64,000 bases of DNA from Styela clava (taxonomy: Eukaryota > Chordata > Ascidiacea > Stolidobranchia > Styelidae). The translations under genes were made by a program, and so were the position numbers. Positions within the stretch are counted from its first letter, which is position 1. Every line of letters starts with the position of its first letter. Shown here piece after piece: positions 20,623-31,012 of the stretch. Location: assembly GCF_964204865.1 (NCBI RefSeq), contig NC_135258.1, forward strand, positions 5,385,001 through 5,449,000, in the 5' to 3' direction. Under the pieces are notes generated by a model. It did not search any database, was not told the DNA's origin, and saw only the letters and a program-made list of their open reading frames with translations.

Positions 20623-21626
20623 GAAAATTTGTAGAAATTAGTTTATTATTATTATGTTCATGCCGTAGATGAAATCATGGTTAACGTCGATGATCTCCAT
20701 AAGCTTCAGTCCATATTTTTGGCATGGCTGTAAGATTAAGATTCTATTCAATTCAAAACTATTTGAAAAACTGGCTCCCACTCCCACCACCAAAATACAG
20801 ACTTCATTATCCTGACATACAGCCAGGGGAAACCCCCCTTTTTGAAATGTAAAAAAAGGCATTTTTACATACATAGCAACTTTTTGTTGCTTAAAACGCT
20901 TTTTAGACCGCCAAGACTTATGAAAACCTATTTCTTTCATCCTCTGGCCAGACCCATGGATCGTATGAACTAACTTGGCAATTAGAAAATTATGGGCTAC
21001 GCTTAGTGTATCAATTCAACTATATCTTACTAATATGTGCAGGTATCCCATGTCAAATTGAGCATAAACAATGTACCTGAATTTTTAATATGCCTTATTT
21101 CCCTTTTTATAAAATTCATCCGCCCACTGCCCTTCATTTATACCTTAAATTGTAAAAATTAAAATTTTTGTAGATTTTTTTAGCCTTTCTTATCATACTG
21201 ATATATATTTAATGTGTATCTTTTTAACTATATCTCACTAATATGTGATGTTATTGTTATCCAATGTCAAAGTAAGCATGAATTTTGTACTTCAATTTAT
21301 AATGCAGTTGTTAGATTCAATTTGAAATAAAATTTGTTCTGTTTTTTATTAGAAAGCGAGCTATCTAAGTCTATTTCAGTTTGTTGTTTAAATAATTTAT
21401 TCCAAATTTGTGACACCAGGTTACGAATTGCTGTGATGATGCCGTAAAGTGGATAAAGCGTTAGAATGGCATTATAAGTTGAACATCTCAGGTTCAAACA
21501 CCTCTCCCAGAGTGCAAGAAATTGGGTAGGCAGTACTGAGCCGGAAAGATTCTGTTTCCTACTTACATATTCCCATTAGTAGAGGTTACGCGAGACAAAC
21601 TCTCAATCCTTTTTTAATGTCTTAGT

Positions 21627-21804
21627 CAGTAGTGGGATTCAGCCGGTTCGCACCGAGTCTATAGAACTGTCTCACAGTATTTTATGAGATCAGGGAACCG
21701 GTTGGCATTATTGAAAAAAACTTGACTTTATGTAACAGAATCGGCTGAAAAATATGGCATTTGTTGATGGAACCGGCTGACAAAATATTTGAACCTCACC
21801 ACTG
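21627..21804. mobile_element. hAT MITE, 178 bp, perfect target duplication
   Basis: It starts CAGTAGTGGGATTCAGCCGG and ends CCTCACCACTG. It is flanked by the identical 8-mer GTCTTAGT. A second 178-bp copy is at 46954-47131. Internal motifs GAACCGGTTGGCATT and TAACAGAATCGG are shared. Confidence 0.88.
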
Positions 21805-21965
21805 GTCTTAGTGCTAGTGGATTTGTATAATGCAAGAATAAAAATACGATTTTCTACAATTCAAGACACACCAAAACCAATATATTTCCCTAACATTTCG
21901 TTTAAAGTTCGTCAGACAAGCAGTTTACAGGACTCTTGAATTGCATAGTATGGTATTTTTATTGT

Positions 21966-22290
21966 GGTGACCGTACATTTGAACCCATGTGTATATCCGC
22001 GGGTTCAATCTATATGCAGGTGCTAAAACCCATGGGTTAGGGTTAGTATGGGTTCAAATGTCCGCAAAACAAAAAAATTTCTATAGGTGCAATAGTATGC
22101 AGGGGTTCCATTACATTTGAACCCATGACAATTGCACCTGTATGCTATTGCATCTATGGAATTTTTTTTGTTTTTCGGATAGTTGAACCCATACTAACCC
22201 TAACCCATGGGTTTTAACACCCGCATATAGATTGAACCCGTGGATATGCACATGGGTTCAAATGTACGTGGGTTCAAATGTACGGTCACC
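21966..22290. mobile_element. 325-bp palindromic element with telomere-like motifs
   Basis: The first 22 bases (GGTGACCGTACATTTGAACC...) are exactly inverted at 22269-22290, and homology continues inward through AACCCATGGGTTAGGGTTAG and its inverse, so nearly the whole element folds back. The motif GAACCCAT recurs many times. A further partial end lies just outside at 22305-22333. No target duplication is clear. Confidence 0.8.
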
Positions 22291-22785
22291 GTATGCAGGT
22301 GCTATTGTCGTGGGTTGAAATGTACGGGAACCTTTTATTGTTATTACATATTGTTAGATACCAGTGGCTGTTTGTACAGGGCCTTGTTCTGAGCAAAAGG
22401 CATGAACTAGTGTTGTTAAAGGAAATTAACATGATTTTCACTTGCCCTGGTATACTTGAATACTTGCTGATGCCAAAGCACGGGCCCAATGGCATGTTCA
22501 CCCCAGAGTTGTGGAGTCAAAAAATATTCACAAATAACCTCTGACTTTGTAATAAAAAATAATTTTACTGTGACGTCTATGATGTAATCCAGCTTCGTAT
22601 AATAGACTGTTTTTAGGAACACTTAGTAAAGTTAAAGCTTTTTAGGTTTCTGAAGATAATTTTAATACTCAGCATAAAATTTAGACTCTCTACTTCGGAG
22701 AAGAGACTCTTTATAGAGTTTTATTCCAGTGATAAATGCATTTCTCAAATTCTTTATAGTCCTCCCAGTTTACCTCCATCATGAA

Positions 22786-23225
22786 AATTATTACTTATCG
22801 ATCTTAAGATCGGTAAGTATATTGATAGGTATTTGTCTGTATGTATGTCTGTCTGTGTGTCTGTTAGATGAACGCGATATCTCGCGAATGCGAGGTTGAA
22901 TCTGCTCCAAATTTTGCATGTGCATTCATCTTATCTCGGACCAGAAACCTATTGATTTTGGGCGAATTATGTCGTATAATTAGCGAGTTATCAATCAATT
23001 ATTGATATAGTGAGCTAGATTTTTGTAAAGCGAGAGAATTTTGAGACGAGTGTGTGTGTGCGATGCGCAGTGCGCAAGTTACAAGAGCGGATGAATCGAA
23101 ACTGCAGTTTCTGTTTTGGGGATCCCCTATCGATCGATAAGTCTTCGGTTTCCAACCGATATTCTCGTTTATATCTTGAAAGCGAGCGGATTACTTGACT
23201 ACTGTGTGTCACAGGTTGATTCATA
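22786..23225. repeat. Dispersed repeat family R
   Basis: It begins with the palindromic CGATCTTAAGATCG, then (TGTCTG)n-like sequence and ACGCGATATCTCGCGAATGC, TTTTGCATGTGCATTCATC and ATAATTAGCGAG. A shorter copy with the same order lies at 49355-49500. It is probably a decayed transposon; the end is not defined. Confidence 0.55.
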
Positions 23226-23429
23226 TAACTATATATAACTGTTTGTGAATTTTATTTTTGACGGATCCTTATTCTATGCCGTATCAATTTCAATGCCTAA
23301 CCAATGATAAAGGATAATGTTTTCTTTGACGAATTAAAACTCATGGAAGTCTGATTCAATACATACCGTACTATTTGAACACATTGACCTAATTTAATTG
23401 TGTATATAACTACAGTGTCACACAGTCTA

Positions 23430-23975
23430 CTAAATTTTGTTCCATGGCCCTTCTTTGCAACAACGGTAACAGGCTCAAATGACCTTAGCAAAGTCGTACA
23501 AGTTATCAACTGGTGATAACTCAGTAACCCATACGATCAATTATTACCGACGATGTAGCTCTGTGACGAAGGTCTACCTCACAGACGCTAAAAACAAGAA
23601 TCCTTCTACAACATCTTTTTCACCCCCATTGTTGAAGTTTCGTAACACTTGCGATTGCGTGAACTTAAGATTTTATCTCGTTCAAGAATGTCTATGTGGC
23701 GACATATTTAACTAAATTCCGTTTCATGCCCCTTCCTTGCAGCAACGGTAACAGGCTCAAATGACCTTAGCAAAGTCGTACAAGTTATCGACTGTTGATA
23801 ACTCAGTAACCCATACGATCAATTATACCGACGATGTAGCCCTTTGACTCTGACGCTAAAAGCAAGAATCGTTCTACAACATCTTTATCACTCCCATTGT
23901 TAAAGTTTCGTAACAATACCGATTTGCGATTGCTTGAATTTTTGACTTTATCTCGTTTGAGAATGTCTATTTGAC
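23430..23975. repeat. Tandem duplication, unit 282 bp
   Basis: Two adjacent copies (23430-23711 and 23712-about 23975) share CTAAATT...CCATGGCCCTTCTTTGCA / ...CATGCCCCTTCCTTGCAG, then GGTAACAGGCTCAAATGACC and CAGTAACCCATACGATCAAT. The second lacks a short internal piece. No open frame is conserved between them. Confidence 0.75.
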
Positions 23976-24559
23976 AGTGTTTGTATACGGTAAAATGTAT
24001 ATGTTTCAAACTCTTTTTATATCGTTGCGGACCCCCTGTGCAGTCATTACAGACCCCAGTTTGGCAAACCCTGTTGTAACTGACCGATTACAGTTTCTTC
24101 CAATTCCACATATTTGGTTTATCTTCCTCATGAAAATTATCTATGTTGACGTATTGTAGATCTGGGTAACTTTGGATGGTTTCACTATTTCACTATATTT
24201 TCAATAATATGTTTTCCATTTGTTGTCCACTTTACGTCAAATTTGGGATATATTACATTATTGTTATTTTTCTTGCCTTATTTTCTGTTATCTGTCACCA
24301 CGCCACTAAATGTCTAACTTCGGATGGAGAATCCCCGCTCTTTGTCACCGCAACTTAGAGCGGAGAAGGAATTTAGTTGGGATATAAACAATTGGAAAAA
24401 TAATCCGAAGTTACAGGTTTTACTGTATCTTGGCGTCACAGTGTGGTTTATGTAACTTTTCATGGTTTATTTAAACTTCACATCCCTGGTTTATCTTTTT
24501 AAATATTCACATTCTTATATTGAAGTATGTCATGCCAAGTTGTCTGAGTTATTCTAGTT

Positions 24560-24825
24560 CAGTGGTTCTCACCCTGTGGCCCATAGAGAGGGCCACAATG
24601 CTAGACGCAAACTGATTTTTCGTTCCCCTTCACAAGAGCATTCCCCGTTCTTCCTAGTTTCATTGCTTGATAAAGTTATTTCACAGGGTGTTTTCACTTT
24701 GTTCAGCATGAATTGTTTGAACATAATGAAATTTGGAATTTACCACCGAAAGGATAAAAGGGGGCCATGAGTGCTAAAAGCCTCTAGAAAAGGGGCCATG
24801 AGCCTTAAAAGGTTGAGAAGTACTG
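24560..24825. mobile_element. hAT-type MITE upstream of zinc-finger gene 1
   Basis: The ends are CAGTGGTTCTCACC and GGTTGAGAAGTACTG; flanking TTCTAGTT / TTCTATCC agree at 5-6 of 8 positions. Orthologous copies precede genes 2-5. Internal GGGGCCATGAG motifs recur across the family, including 46625-46926. Confidence 0.7.
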
Positions 24826-24931
24826 TTCTATCCGATCCTATTTCTTACTTTGTATATTCGCCGGCGTTTCAGACTGATTGAACAAAGAATGCCAACTTAT
24901 TATCATTGTTTTCTTTTTATACTTTTAGAAT

Positions 24932-27007
24932 ATGGAAACTGTGCCTAAAGATTTCACTTATGTTGAAATCTGTATAGATGAAGACATAATATATGAAGCA
25001 AGTCATTTATCTGGGGGTTTTTCTTTATCGACCAATGACTGTAGAACATCTGATAGAGACAAAATTACAAATATTTCTGGCAACACTACAATCAAAGATA
25101 ATGGCAATGCTGATATCAATGATAAATATATGCTATGTGAAGACACGGGAGAATTTACGAGCCATAACCAAGATACTGTTAGAGCTAATATAAACAGTAC
25201 TGTTGTCTATGAAAAAGACAATCATGAATTTGATTCTGTCATGGCGGTACAGGAGCAGAATGAATCTAATGCTGATCTTCTAACTGGTTCCAATTTAGGG
25301 TTCTTATCAAATGGTGAGTTATCTGACTATCTTCAAGAGGATTTGCCTAACTGTACAGATAACGCCTATCAAATTGAAAAGGGCCTAATTACTGATGAAG
25401 GGCTAACTAATACCACTTGTCTAGGTGATAAGAATGAACCGAAATTGCTCACCAGTATTGATAAGGCTTATCTAACTGATAACAGGCAGAAATCGTCTGA
25501 TTGTAATGAAGGCACCCATCTGAGTGATAAGGAGTTAACTACTGATAACACTTCTTTAAATGCTACTTCTTTAAGTGATGAATATCTCATTATTAATAAG
25601 GATTTCATTACTGATGAAAATTGTTTTGAGATAGCTCGCAGTCTTTTGAATGATATTATTGATTATATCATCAAAAAAGATATTTCTAATAAAACTGAAA
25701 TTTGTAACATATGTGAGAGGATGTTCGACTCGTCAGATAAATTGGAAAGGCATTTAAAGTTCCACAAAAAAGGTCGAAAAGTACTATATTGCCATGTGTG
25801 TGGCAAGGATTTTGATCAAAAATCGCATCTGGAGTATCATATTATGGTGTTTCACACCGGTGTAAAGCCTTATACATGTGAAATATGCGGGAAGACTTTC
25901 ACTCATAAATCGTCATTAAACATGCACATAAAATCTCACACATCTCAACCAAATGTTCCTTGTGAAATATGCGGAAAAAAGTTTTGGACAAAACACATCT
26001 TAAATACGCATAAGAAGAAACGACATATGGGGAAGCCTTTTGTTTGTACCATTTGTGGAAGCTCTTTTAGTCAAAAAAAAAGTTTGGTAAGACATGTGAA
26101 CCAGCATCCGCCACATATATGTGAAATATGTGGCAAGAAGTTCGACAATTATAAAAGTCTTCGCTGGCATTTTCCTTCTCATAAACCGAGCTGCCCTGAG
26201 CATGTCTTTGGGGACGATGCGAACACTTTTTTATGCAAAGTTTGTAAAAGAACATTTCGTCGACGACAAGACCTGACTTTCCATTCGCAAGCTCATGCTC
26301 CAAGAGTTCATAAATGTCAAGTTTGCGGGGCTGGTTATGTTCGCGATAGCTTTTTAAAGAAGCATATGATTGCACACTCGAACAGACCATATAAATGTAA
26401 ATTATGTGGGAAAAGTTTTCATTATGAATGGTCGTTAGAAAATCATCAAAAATATCATACAGGATTTAAGCGCTTGGGTTGCCACATTTGCGGAAGAAGA
26501 TATTATTTTAAACACCGCTTGGCTATACATCTAAACCATCATAAAAATGTGATAACTGAAAATGCTGTACCTAGTAATGATTCTGAATTCACTCAGCAAA
26601 CTTCTTCTACATTACAATGTGGAAGAAAGAAGATAGATGAAGCATCTGGAATTGGTAGCACAGCACCAAGTAATGGAGGTAATTGTATTTCCGTAGGACA
26701 AAAAGGGAACTCACAAACATCAACATTCACAATAGGGGAAGCTGAGGAATTCAATCTTGGCTCTGTGAAATTAATCGGGCATAAAATAGTATTCTCTCCT
26801 GAAGTGAATTCATTGTCTCTCCCTTCTGAACAAACTCAAGCAATTGCAATTTTAGATGCTAAATCGATACTCACATTTGCGATGCATAATTTCTCGAAAA
26901 AAACTAACGAATCAGTTAAGGTGCCAAAGATGACTAACATAATGACAATCAGAGAGGGGGAATCTGATCCATATAAGATCAGGACTATAGGTGATGAGCA
27001 CTCATAA
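24932..27007 (+). CDS. C2H2 zinc-finger protein, array copy 1 (10 fingers)
   Basis: 691 residues, one exon. A 3' splice acceptor (tatacttttag) ends three bases before the ATG. Residues 1-257 are acidic and repetitive (LTTD/LSD blocks) with a conserved start TYVEICIDEDIIYEAS. Ten C2H2 fingers fill 258-537. Linkers are often not the TGEKP type, and several are longer. The C-terminal 150 residues are conserved in all copies (EFNLGSVKL..GHKIVFSPEV). It is the most diverged member. Contact-position differences from the others are visible in finger 3 (HKSS), finger 5 (QKKSLVR) and finger 9 (YEWSLEN). It is probably a nuclear DNA-binding protein; targets are unknown. No KRAB, BTB, SCAN or ZAD module is recognisable, so the N-terminal region may be a lineage-specific effector domain. 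Confidence 0.9.
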   Translation: METVPKDFTYVEICIDEDIIYEASHLSGGFSLSTNDCRTSDRDKITNISGNTTIKDNGNADINDKYMLCEDTGEFTSHNQDTVRANINSTVVYEKDNHEFDSVMAVQEQNESNADLLTGSNLGFLSNGELSDYLQEDLPNCTDNAYQIEKGLITDEGLTNTTCLGDKNEPKLLTSIDKAYLTDNRQKSSDCNEGTHLSDKELTTDNTSLNATSLSDEYLIINKDFITDENCFEIARSLLNDIIDYIIKKDISNKTEICNICERMFDSSDKLERHLKFHKKGRKVLYCHVCGKDFDQKSHLEYHIMVFHTGVKPYTCEICGKTFTHKSSLNMHIKSHTSQPNVPCEICGKKFWTKHILNTHKKKRHMGKPFVCTICGSSFSQKKSLVRHVNQHPPHICEICGKKFDNYKSLRWHFPSHKPSCPEHVFGDDANTFLCKVCKRTFRRRQDLTFHSQAHAPRVHKCQVCGAGYVRDSFLKKHMIAHSNRPYKCKLCGKSFHYEWSLENHQKYHTGFKRLGCHICGRRYYFKHRLAIHLNHHKNVITENAVPSNDSEFTQQTSSTLQCGRKKIDEASGIGSTAPSNGGNCISVGQKGNSQTSTFTIGEAEEFNLGSVKLIGHKIVFSPEVNSLSLPSEQTQAIAILDAKSILTFAMHNFSKKTNESVKVPKMTNIMTIREGESDPYKIRTIGDEHS

Positions 27008-27132
27008 TAAGGGGGAGTTGATCGCCGCACCATGCTAAGCTTTAGGAATACTCTTGACAAGGTACCTCTGATTACTCTATGCTGGTTAGAGTCTCATGGG
27101 GCGTAACTATTTCCATACCCCACATGGACAGG

Positions 27133-28611
27133 TATGGTGGCCCATCGTTGTCACTCGTAAAATTGAAAAATAAAAATAAATTAAAAAAATAGTTGTGAAA
27201 AAACATTAAAATAAAATGAGAAAAAAATAAAATGCAAAAAAAAAAGTTAAAAATAAAGCGAAAATAAAATAAAAACGAAATAAAAAAAAGCAAATAAATA
27301 AACGTGAATAAAAAGGTTGACAACGATTTCATTTTGAGAAAATTTGCTACTGCTTGGGACCAACGTTGTCATGCATAATCCTACGCGCACAAACTGGGTT
27401 TCTAACTCACTGATTTTCTTGAGCAATATCCAATAAATTCAAAACGAAAATGTTCTCTAAATTCTCCATGCTACAAGTTTGACTAGAAGTAATATATTTA
27501 TTATGTTGATAAGAGAATATAGAATTGAGTACGAAAATTCGGGAAATTTGTTTTTACGTGTAGAAGGTAATTAAAGTGCTGCTCAACTGCTCAGTTGTCT
27601 AGCTAGACACTCTTGCGATACCGGTACCATCTGACCGCAATTGTACCTATGCAAGACCTCTTTTCAGCCATTGTAATAAGTACCTGTATAGTAATCGTAA
27701 TTTGTAATAACTGCAAAACTAAAATGTGAATAATTCACAAAGCACAGACTTGAATTATTAGAAAAAAGACTGTGTGCATAAAGTAGCCTAGTTAGACTCG
27801 TCCGTCGGCTCTAGCCACTACTGTTCGATCGTACAACCACGAGGCGATTAGGGTTAGACCTGATTTCAATGGAACGTGCATTTCGGCATGTGCATACGGT
27901 ATGGCATACCGTACAGCCGTAACGTACCGATCCAGACGAATGATAAATCACGCGGGCTCAACCATTTATTTCAATCCTACCGCGATTCACCATATTATTC
28001 TACTAGACTATCCGTATTTCCCACTCGTGTCATGCGTGACTATATGCTGGGTACCGGTACGATCAGACAGTATCGGTATCGCACGAGTGTCCGGACAACT
28101 GAGCATTTAAGCAGCATTCTCCAATTCAATTACCTTCCACACGTAAAAACAAATTTCTCGAATTTTCGTATTCAATTCTATATTCTCTTATCGATATTTT
28201 AATTATATATATTACTTCTAGTTGAACTTGTATCATGGAGAATTTATAGAACATTTGCATATTAAATTTATTGAATATTGCTCAAGAAAATTAGTAATGA
28301 GTTAGAAACCCAGGGAACACCGTTTGTGCGCGTAGGATTATGCATGACAACGTTGGTCCCAAGCCGAAGCAAATTTTCTCAAAATAAAAACACGTGACAA
28401 CGATGGGCCACGAGGCGGCCCATCGTTGTCAACCGTTTATATTTTCTTTTTATTCACTTTTTTTTTTTTTTTTCACCTTTTTTTATTCCGTTTTTATTTT
28501 ATTTTTGTTTTTATTTTTAATTTTTTTTTTTACATTTTATTTATGTTTTTTCAGAACTATTTTTTTTATTTTAATTTTCAATTTTACGCGTGACAACGAT
28601 GGGCCACCATA
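27133..28611. mobile_element. Large foldback transposon (1479 bp) in the 3' flank of zinc-finger gene 1
   Basis: The left end TATGGTGGCCCATCGTTGTC and the right end GACAACGATGGGCCACCATA are exact inverses. Homology runs inward about 500 bp on each side (arms about 27133-27633 and 28047-28611, including ...TTTGTTTTTACGTGTAGAAGG and CGCGTAGGATTATGCATGAC). The right arm holds an extra internal head-to-head pair of the terminal motif (28392-28431). The flanks GACAGG / GACGGG look like a 6-bp target duplication with one change. The sibling units show the uninterrupted site (CATGNACTGGTAACC). The centre has ACCGGTACC motifs and no transposase. Confidence 0.88.
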
Positions 28612-29505
28612 GACGGGTAACCGAACAAGCTAGGCTTTAGTTATTCCCATATCGGGTATGGGCTGGTAACCAGTTGAGGTTTACCATATGATTAAGCCGT
28701 CTTACCGACTTTCCTATTCTCTCCCTATTTTTGATGACGTCCAGAGATTAATAAAGTTGCATGCATTCAGGCAACCACAGAAATGCAGAGAGCTATTGAA
28801 TCTGCTAATTTGAATATGGATGGGAGACTTCAGCATTTCAAGTCATTACTATAAAACGAACATCCAAAAGGTAGAATTTCTACATAACTGGCATTCTTTG
28901 AATAAACTATTGGAATTAAAATTTCTTTGTTTAATGAAGGGCATGCTCACAGTAAACGAATGAGAGTTTGTGTCTGAAAACTTTTCTTAATACCATTTTT
29001 TTTAAATATGAATTTCATATATTATACGGTAATCAAATTCCTTTTTGTAGAATTTGCTGTTTTTTCTTTCGAAGTATGATCATTATCAATCTGGCTGTGT
29101 CTCCAATATTATTCACTTGCTGATAAAACATTTTGTTTGACTATTTGTATTGAAATTGGTCACAAGAAGGGTTTCGTATAAAGGAGGACTGAGATTACTG
29201 GTAGCCAATAACACAACGCAAATTTATTTTCATTGGATATCTGAGGTCAGTCAGTCAATACACATATTACATATAAAAGTAATGATTTTTGTGCGAAATT
29301 CGCCACATTTTAGAAAGTTACACACTCTCCCATTCCCACCACCTAACGCCATTGATTGTCTACAAAGTTGTCATGTTCAAACTCAACTCTCGTGAATTTT
29401 CTTTTGTGTGTTGTCATAATTTTTCTATCTTATGGTTATTAGTTTTTTTTTTTTAAATCACCCTATTAGGCTGATTTTTTAGTTCAGAAATAAATTTATT
29501 GTCCA

Positions 29506-29642
29506 AGAGAGTGTGCCGGTTTTATGTGAATCACACTACAACGGCGAGGAGTCCAGAAATCTTCTTGCACATGACTATTTCTACATGGGAATCGAACCTG
29601 CGAACCAACGCAGGGTATAGCATCATGTGCGGTATCGCCGAG
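29506..29642 (-). repeat. SINE head, inverse orientation (unit 2)
   Basis: It reads GAGTCCAGAAATCTTCTTGC, GGAATCGAACCTGCGAACCAACGCAGGG and ATCGCCGAG, the inverse of the tRNA-derived SINE head with its box B. Orthologous pieces are at about 33826-33910, 38219-38360 and 42671-42815. The head lies inverted to the SINE about 480 bp downstream. Confidence 0.65.
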
Positions 29643-29822
29643 CATTAACATGATTTTCACTTGCCTTGGTATACTTTATTATTTGCTGATGCTGAAGAAG
29701 GGAGCAATGGAATGTTCACCTCAGGTTTGTGGATTTAAAAAAAATTCACAAATACCTCCAGACTTTGTAATAAGAAAAATATGACTGCGACCTCTTGGTT
29801 TTTGGAAAATGTTTTTTTTTTC

Positions 29823-30020
29823 TATAGGGTGTCCATAAACATAGTCTTAATTTTTTTCAGATTGCGAAGGGAATTTATCGATACAATGTTTTGTTTTGGC
29901 CCTTAAATGAAGTAAAAATACTTAACTATTACTGATTAAAAAAACAACAAACTTGGTCAAGATTTATTAGAACTGACTTCATAGTGAAATTGTAAATAGA
30001 CTTTATGGACACCCTGTATA
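29823..30020. mobile_element. TA-type MITE (array unit 2)
   Basis: ATAGGGTGTCCATAAAC ... GACTTTATGGACACCCTGTATA. The same position in later units is occupied by copies at 34091-34271, 38554-38745 and 43004-43189, so insertion preceded the duplications. Confidence 0.75.
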
Positions 30021-30117
30021 TCTGGATACCATGAGGCAATAGAATTACCAGACTTCTCTGCGCCACACAGTGGTTCATGTAACTGACCGATTACGACTTC
30101 TTTCAATTCCATATCTG

Positions 30118-30436
30118 ACACGGCGGTGTGGCTTATCGTGCTAAGCGTTAGGCATATGCTGCCACCGCACCTCTGATTACCCTGCGTGGGTTTGAATCTC
30201 ATGCAGGGATGGTTACGTGCGAGAGGATTGCTGGACTCCTCACCGCCGATTGCGCGGTTAATGTAAACGCTGGCCGGTTACGGCTTCTTCCACCATCAAG
30301 TCCATGCTTCCAAAAACAAATACCTAACTAATCCCATACCTGAGTTGGAATGGAAACTGGACGAGAGGCCATGGTTCGCCATATGGTTAAGCCGTCTTAT
30401 CGGCTTTCCTCTTCCCCAGGACACATATGTAAATCC
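30118..30436 (+). repeat. tRNA-derived SINE (unit 2; also 34370-34695, 38846-39138, 43285-43600)
   Basis: The head GACACGGCGGTGTGGCTTATCGTG ... is followed by box-B-like GGTTTGAATCTCATGC. The conserved body has GAGAGGATTGCTGGACTCC, GGTCGGTTACGGCTTC and CCATCAAGTCCATGCTTCC, and the tail CATATGGTTAAGCCGTCTTATCGGC. The tRNA-like head, composite body and many copies support a SINE. The poly(A) or simple-repeat end is unclear. Confidence 0.75.
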
Positions 30437-30774
30437 TATTCGTGGTTTACCTCCCTCATGAAAATTATCAATGTTGAATCTGAATACCCTGTAGGAGAGG
30501 ATTGCTGGGATCCTTAGTGTCACATTGTGGTTTATGTAACGTCTTATGGCTTCTTCAAAATTCATATTCACATTTGCTGCTTAATCTCAGTTGCAAAGTG
30601 TCTCAGACTAGATGACTCTGTGAGTCTTTTCGCGTCAACTGCAACAAGCCGATATCTGTTTGTCATTTATTTACAATATATTATTTATTCATTCTTCATA
30701 TCGCGCATTCTTTTTGCATGGCGAAAATATATATCTGAAGTATATCATGCCAGATTTTCTGAGTTATTCTAGCT

Positions 30775-30973
30775 CAGTGGTTCTCAACCAGGGAATTGTA
30801 GTCCATCAAGAGGCCCACAAGGCCCATTCTCTCTACAAGATAACTCTCCTTCCTACTGAGTTTCATTGCTTAATATGGTTATTTCGTGGGGCGTTTTCAC
30901 TGTTTGAGCATAATGAAATTGATAAACAGGGGGGCCATGAGGCCAAAAGCCATAAAATGTTGAGAACCCACTG
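30775..30973. mobile_element. hAT-type MITE directly before zinc-finger gene 2
   Basis: CAGTGGTTCTCAACCAGGG ... GTTGAGAACCCACTG. It ends about 40 bases before the ATG of gene 2, so the splice acceptor of the gene lies immediately outside the element. Equivalent copies precede genes 3 (35074-35312), 4 (39523-39762) and 5 (43990-44211, left end shortened). Confidence 0.75.
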
Positions 30974-31012
30974 CCAACTTATTATCCTTGTTTTTTTTTA
31001 TAACTTCAGAAT

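Larger units (their letters stand above)
20623..22419. other. Intergenic stretch before the zinc-finger array
   Basis: No coding support. It includes a tRNA-like segment (about 21435-21510; GTGGATAAAGCGTTAGAATGG and box-B-like GGTTCAAAC) that may be a second SINE type, a hAT MITE (21627-21804) and a 325-bp palindromic element (21966-22290). Confidence 0.5.

Noticed and set aside
27876-28202. Open frame of 108 codons inside the foldback element
   Set aside because: It lies across the centre and right arm of a palindromic transposon, has no protein-like composition or transposase motifs, and starts with a non-ATG codon or weak context.
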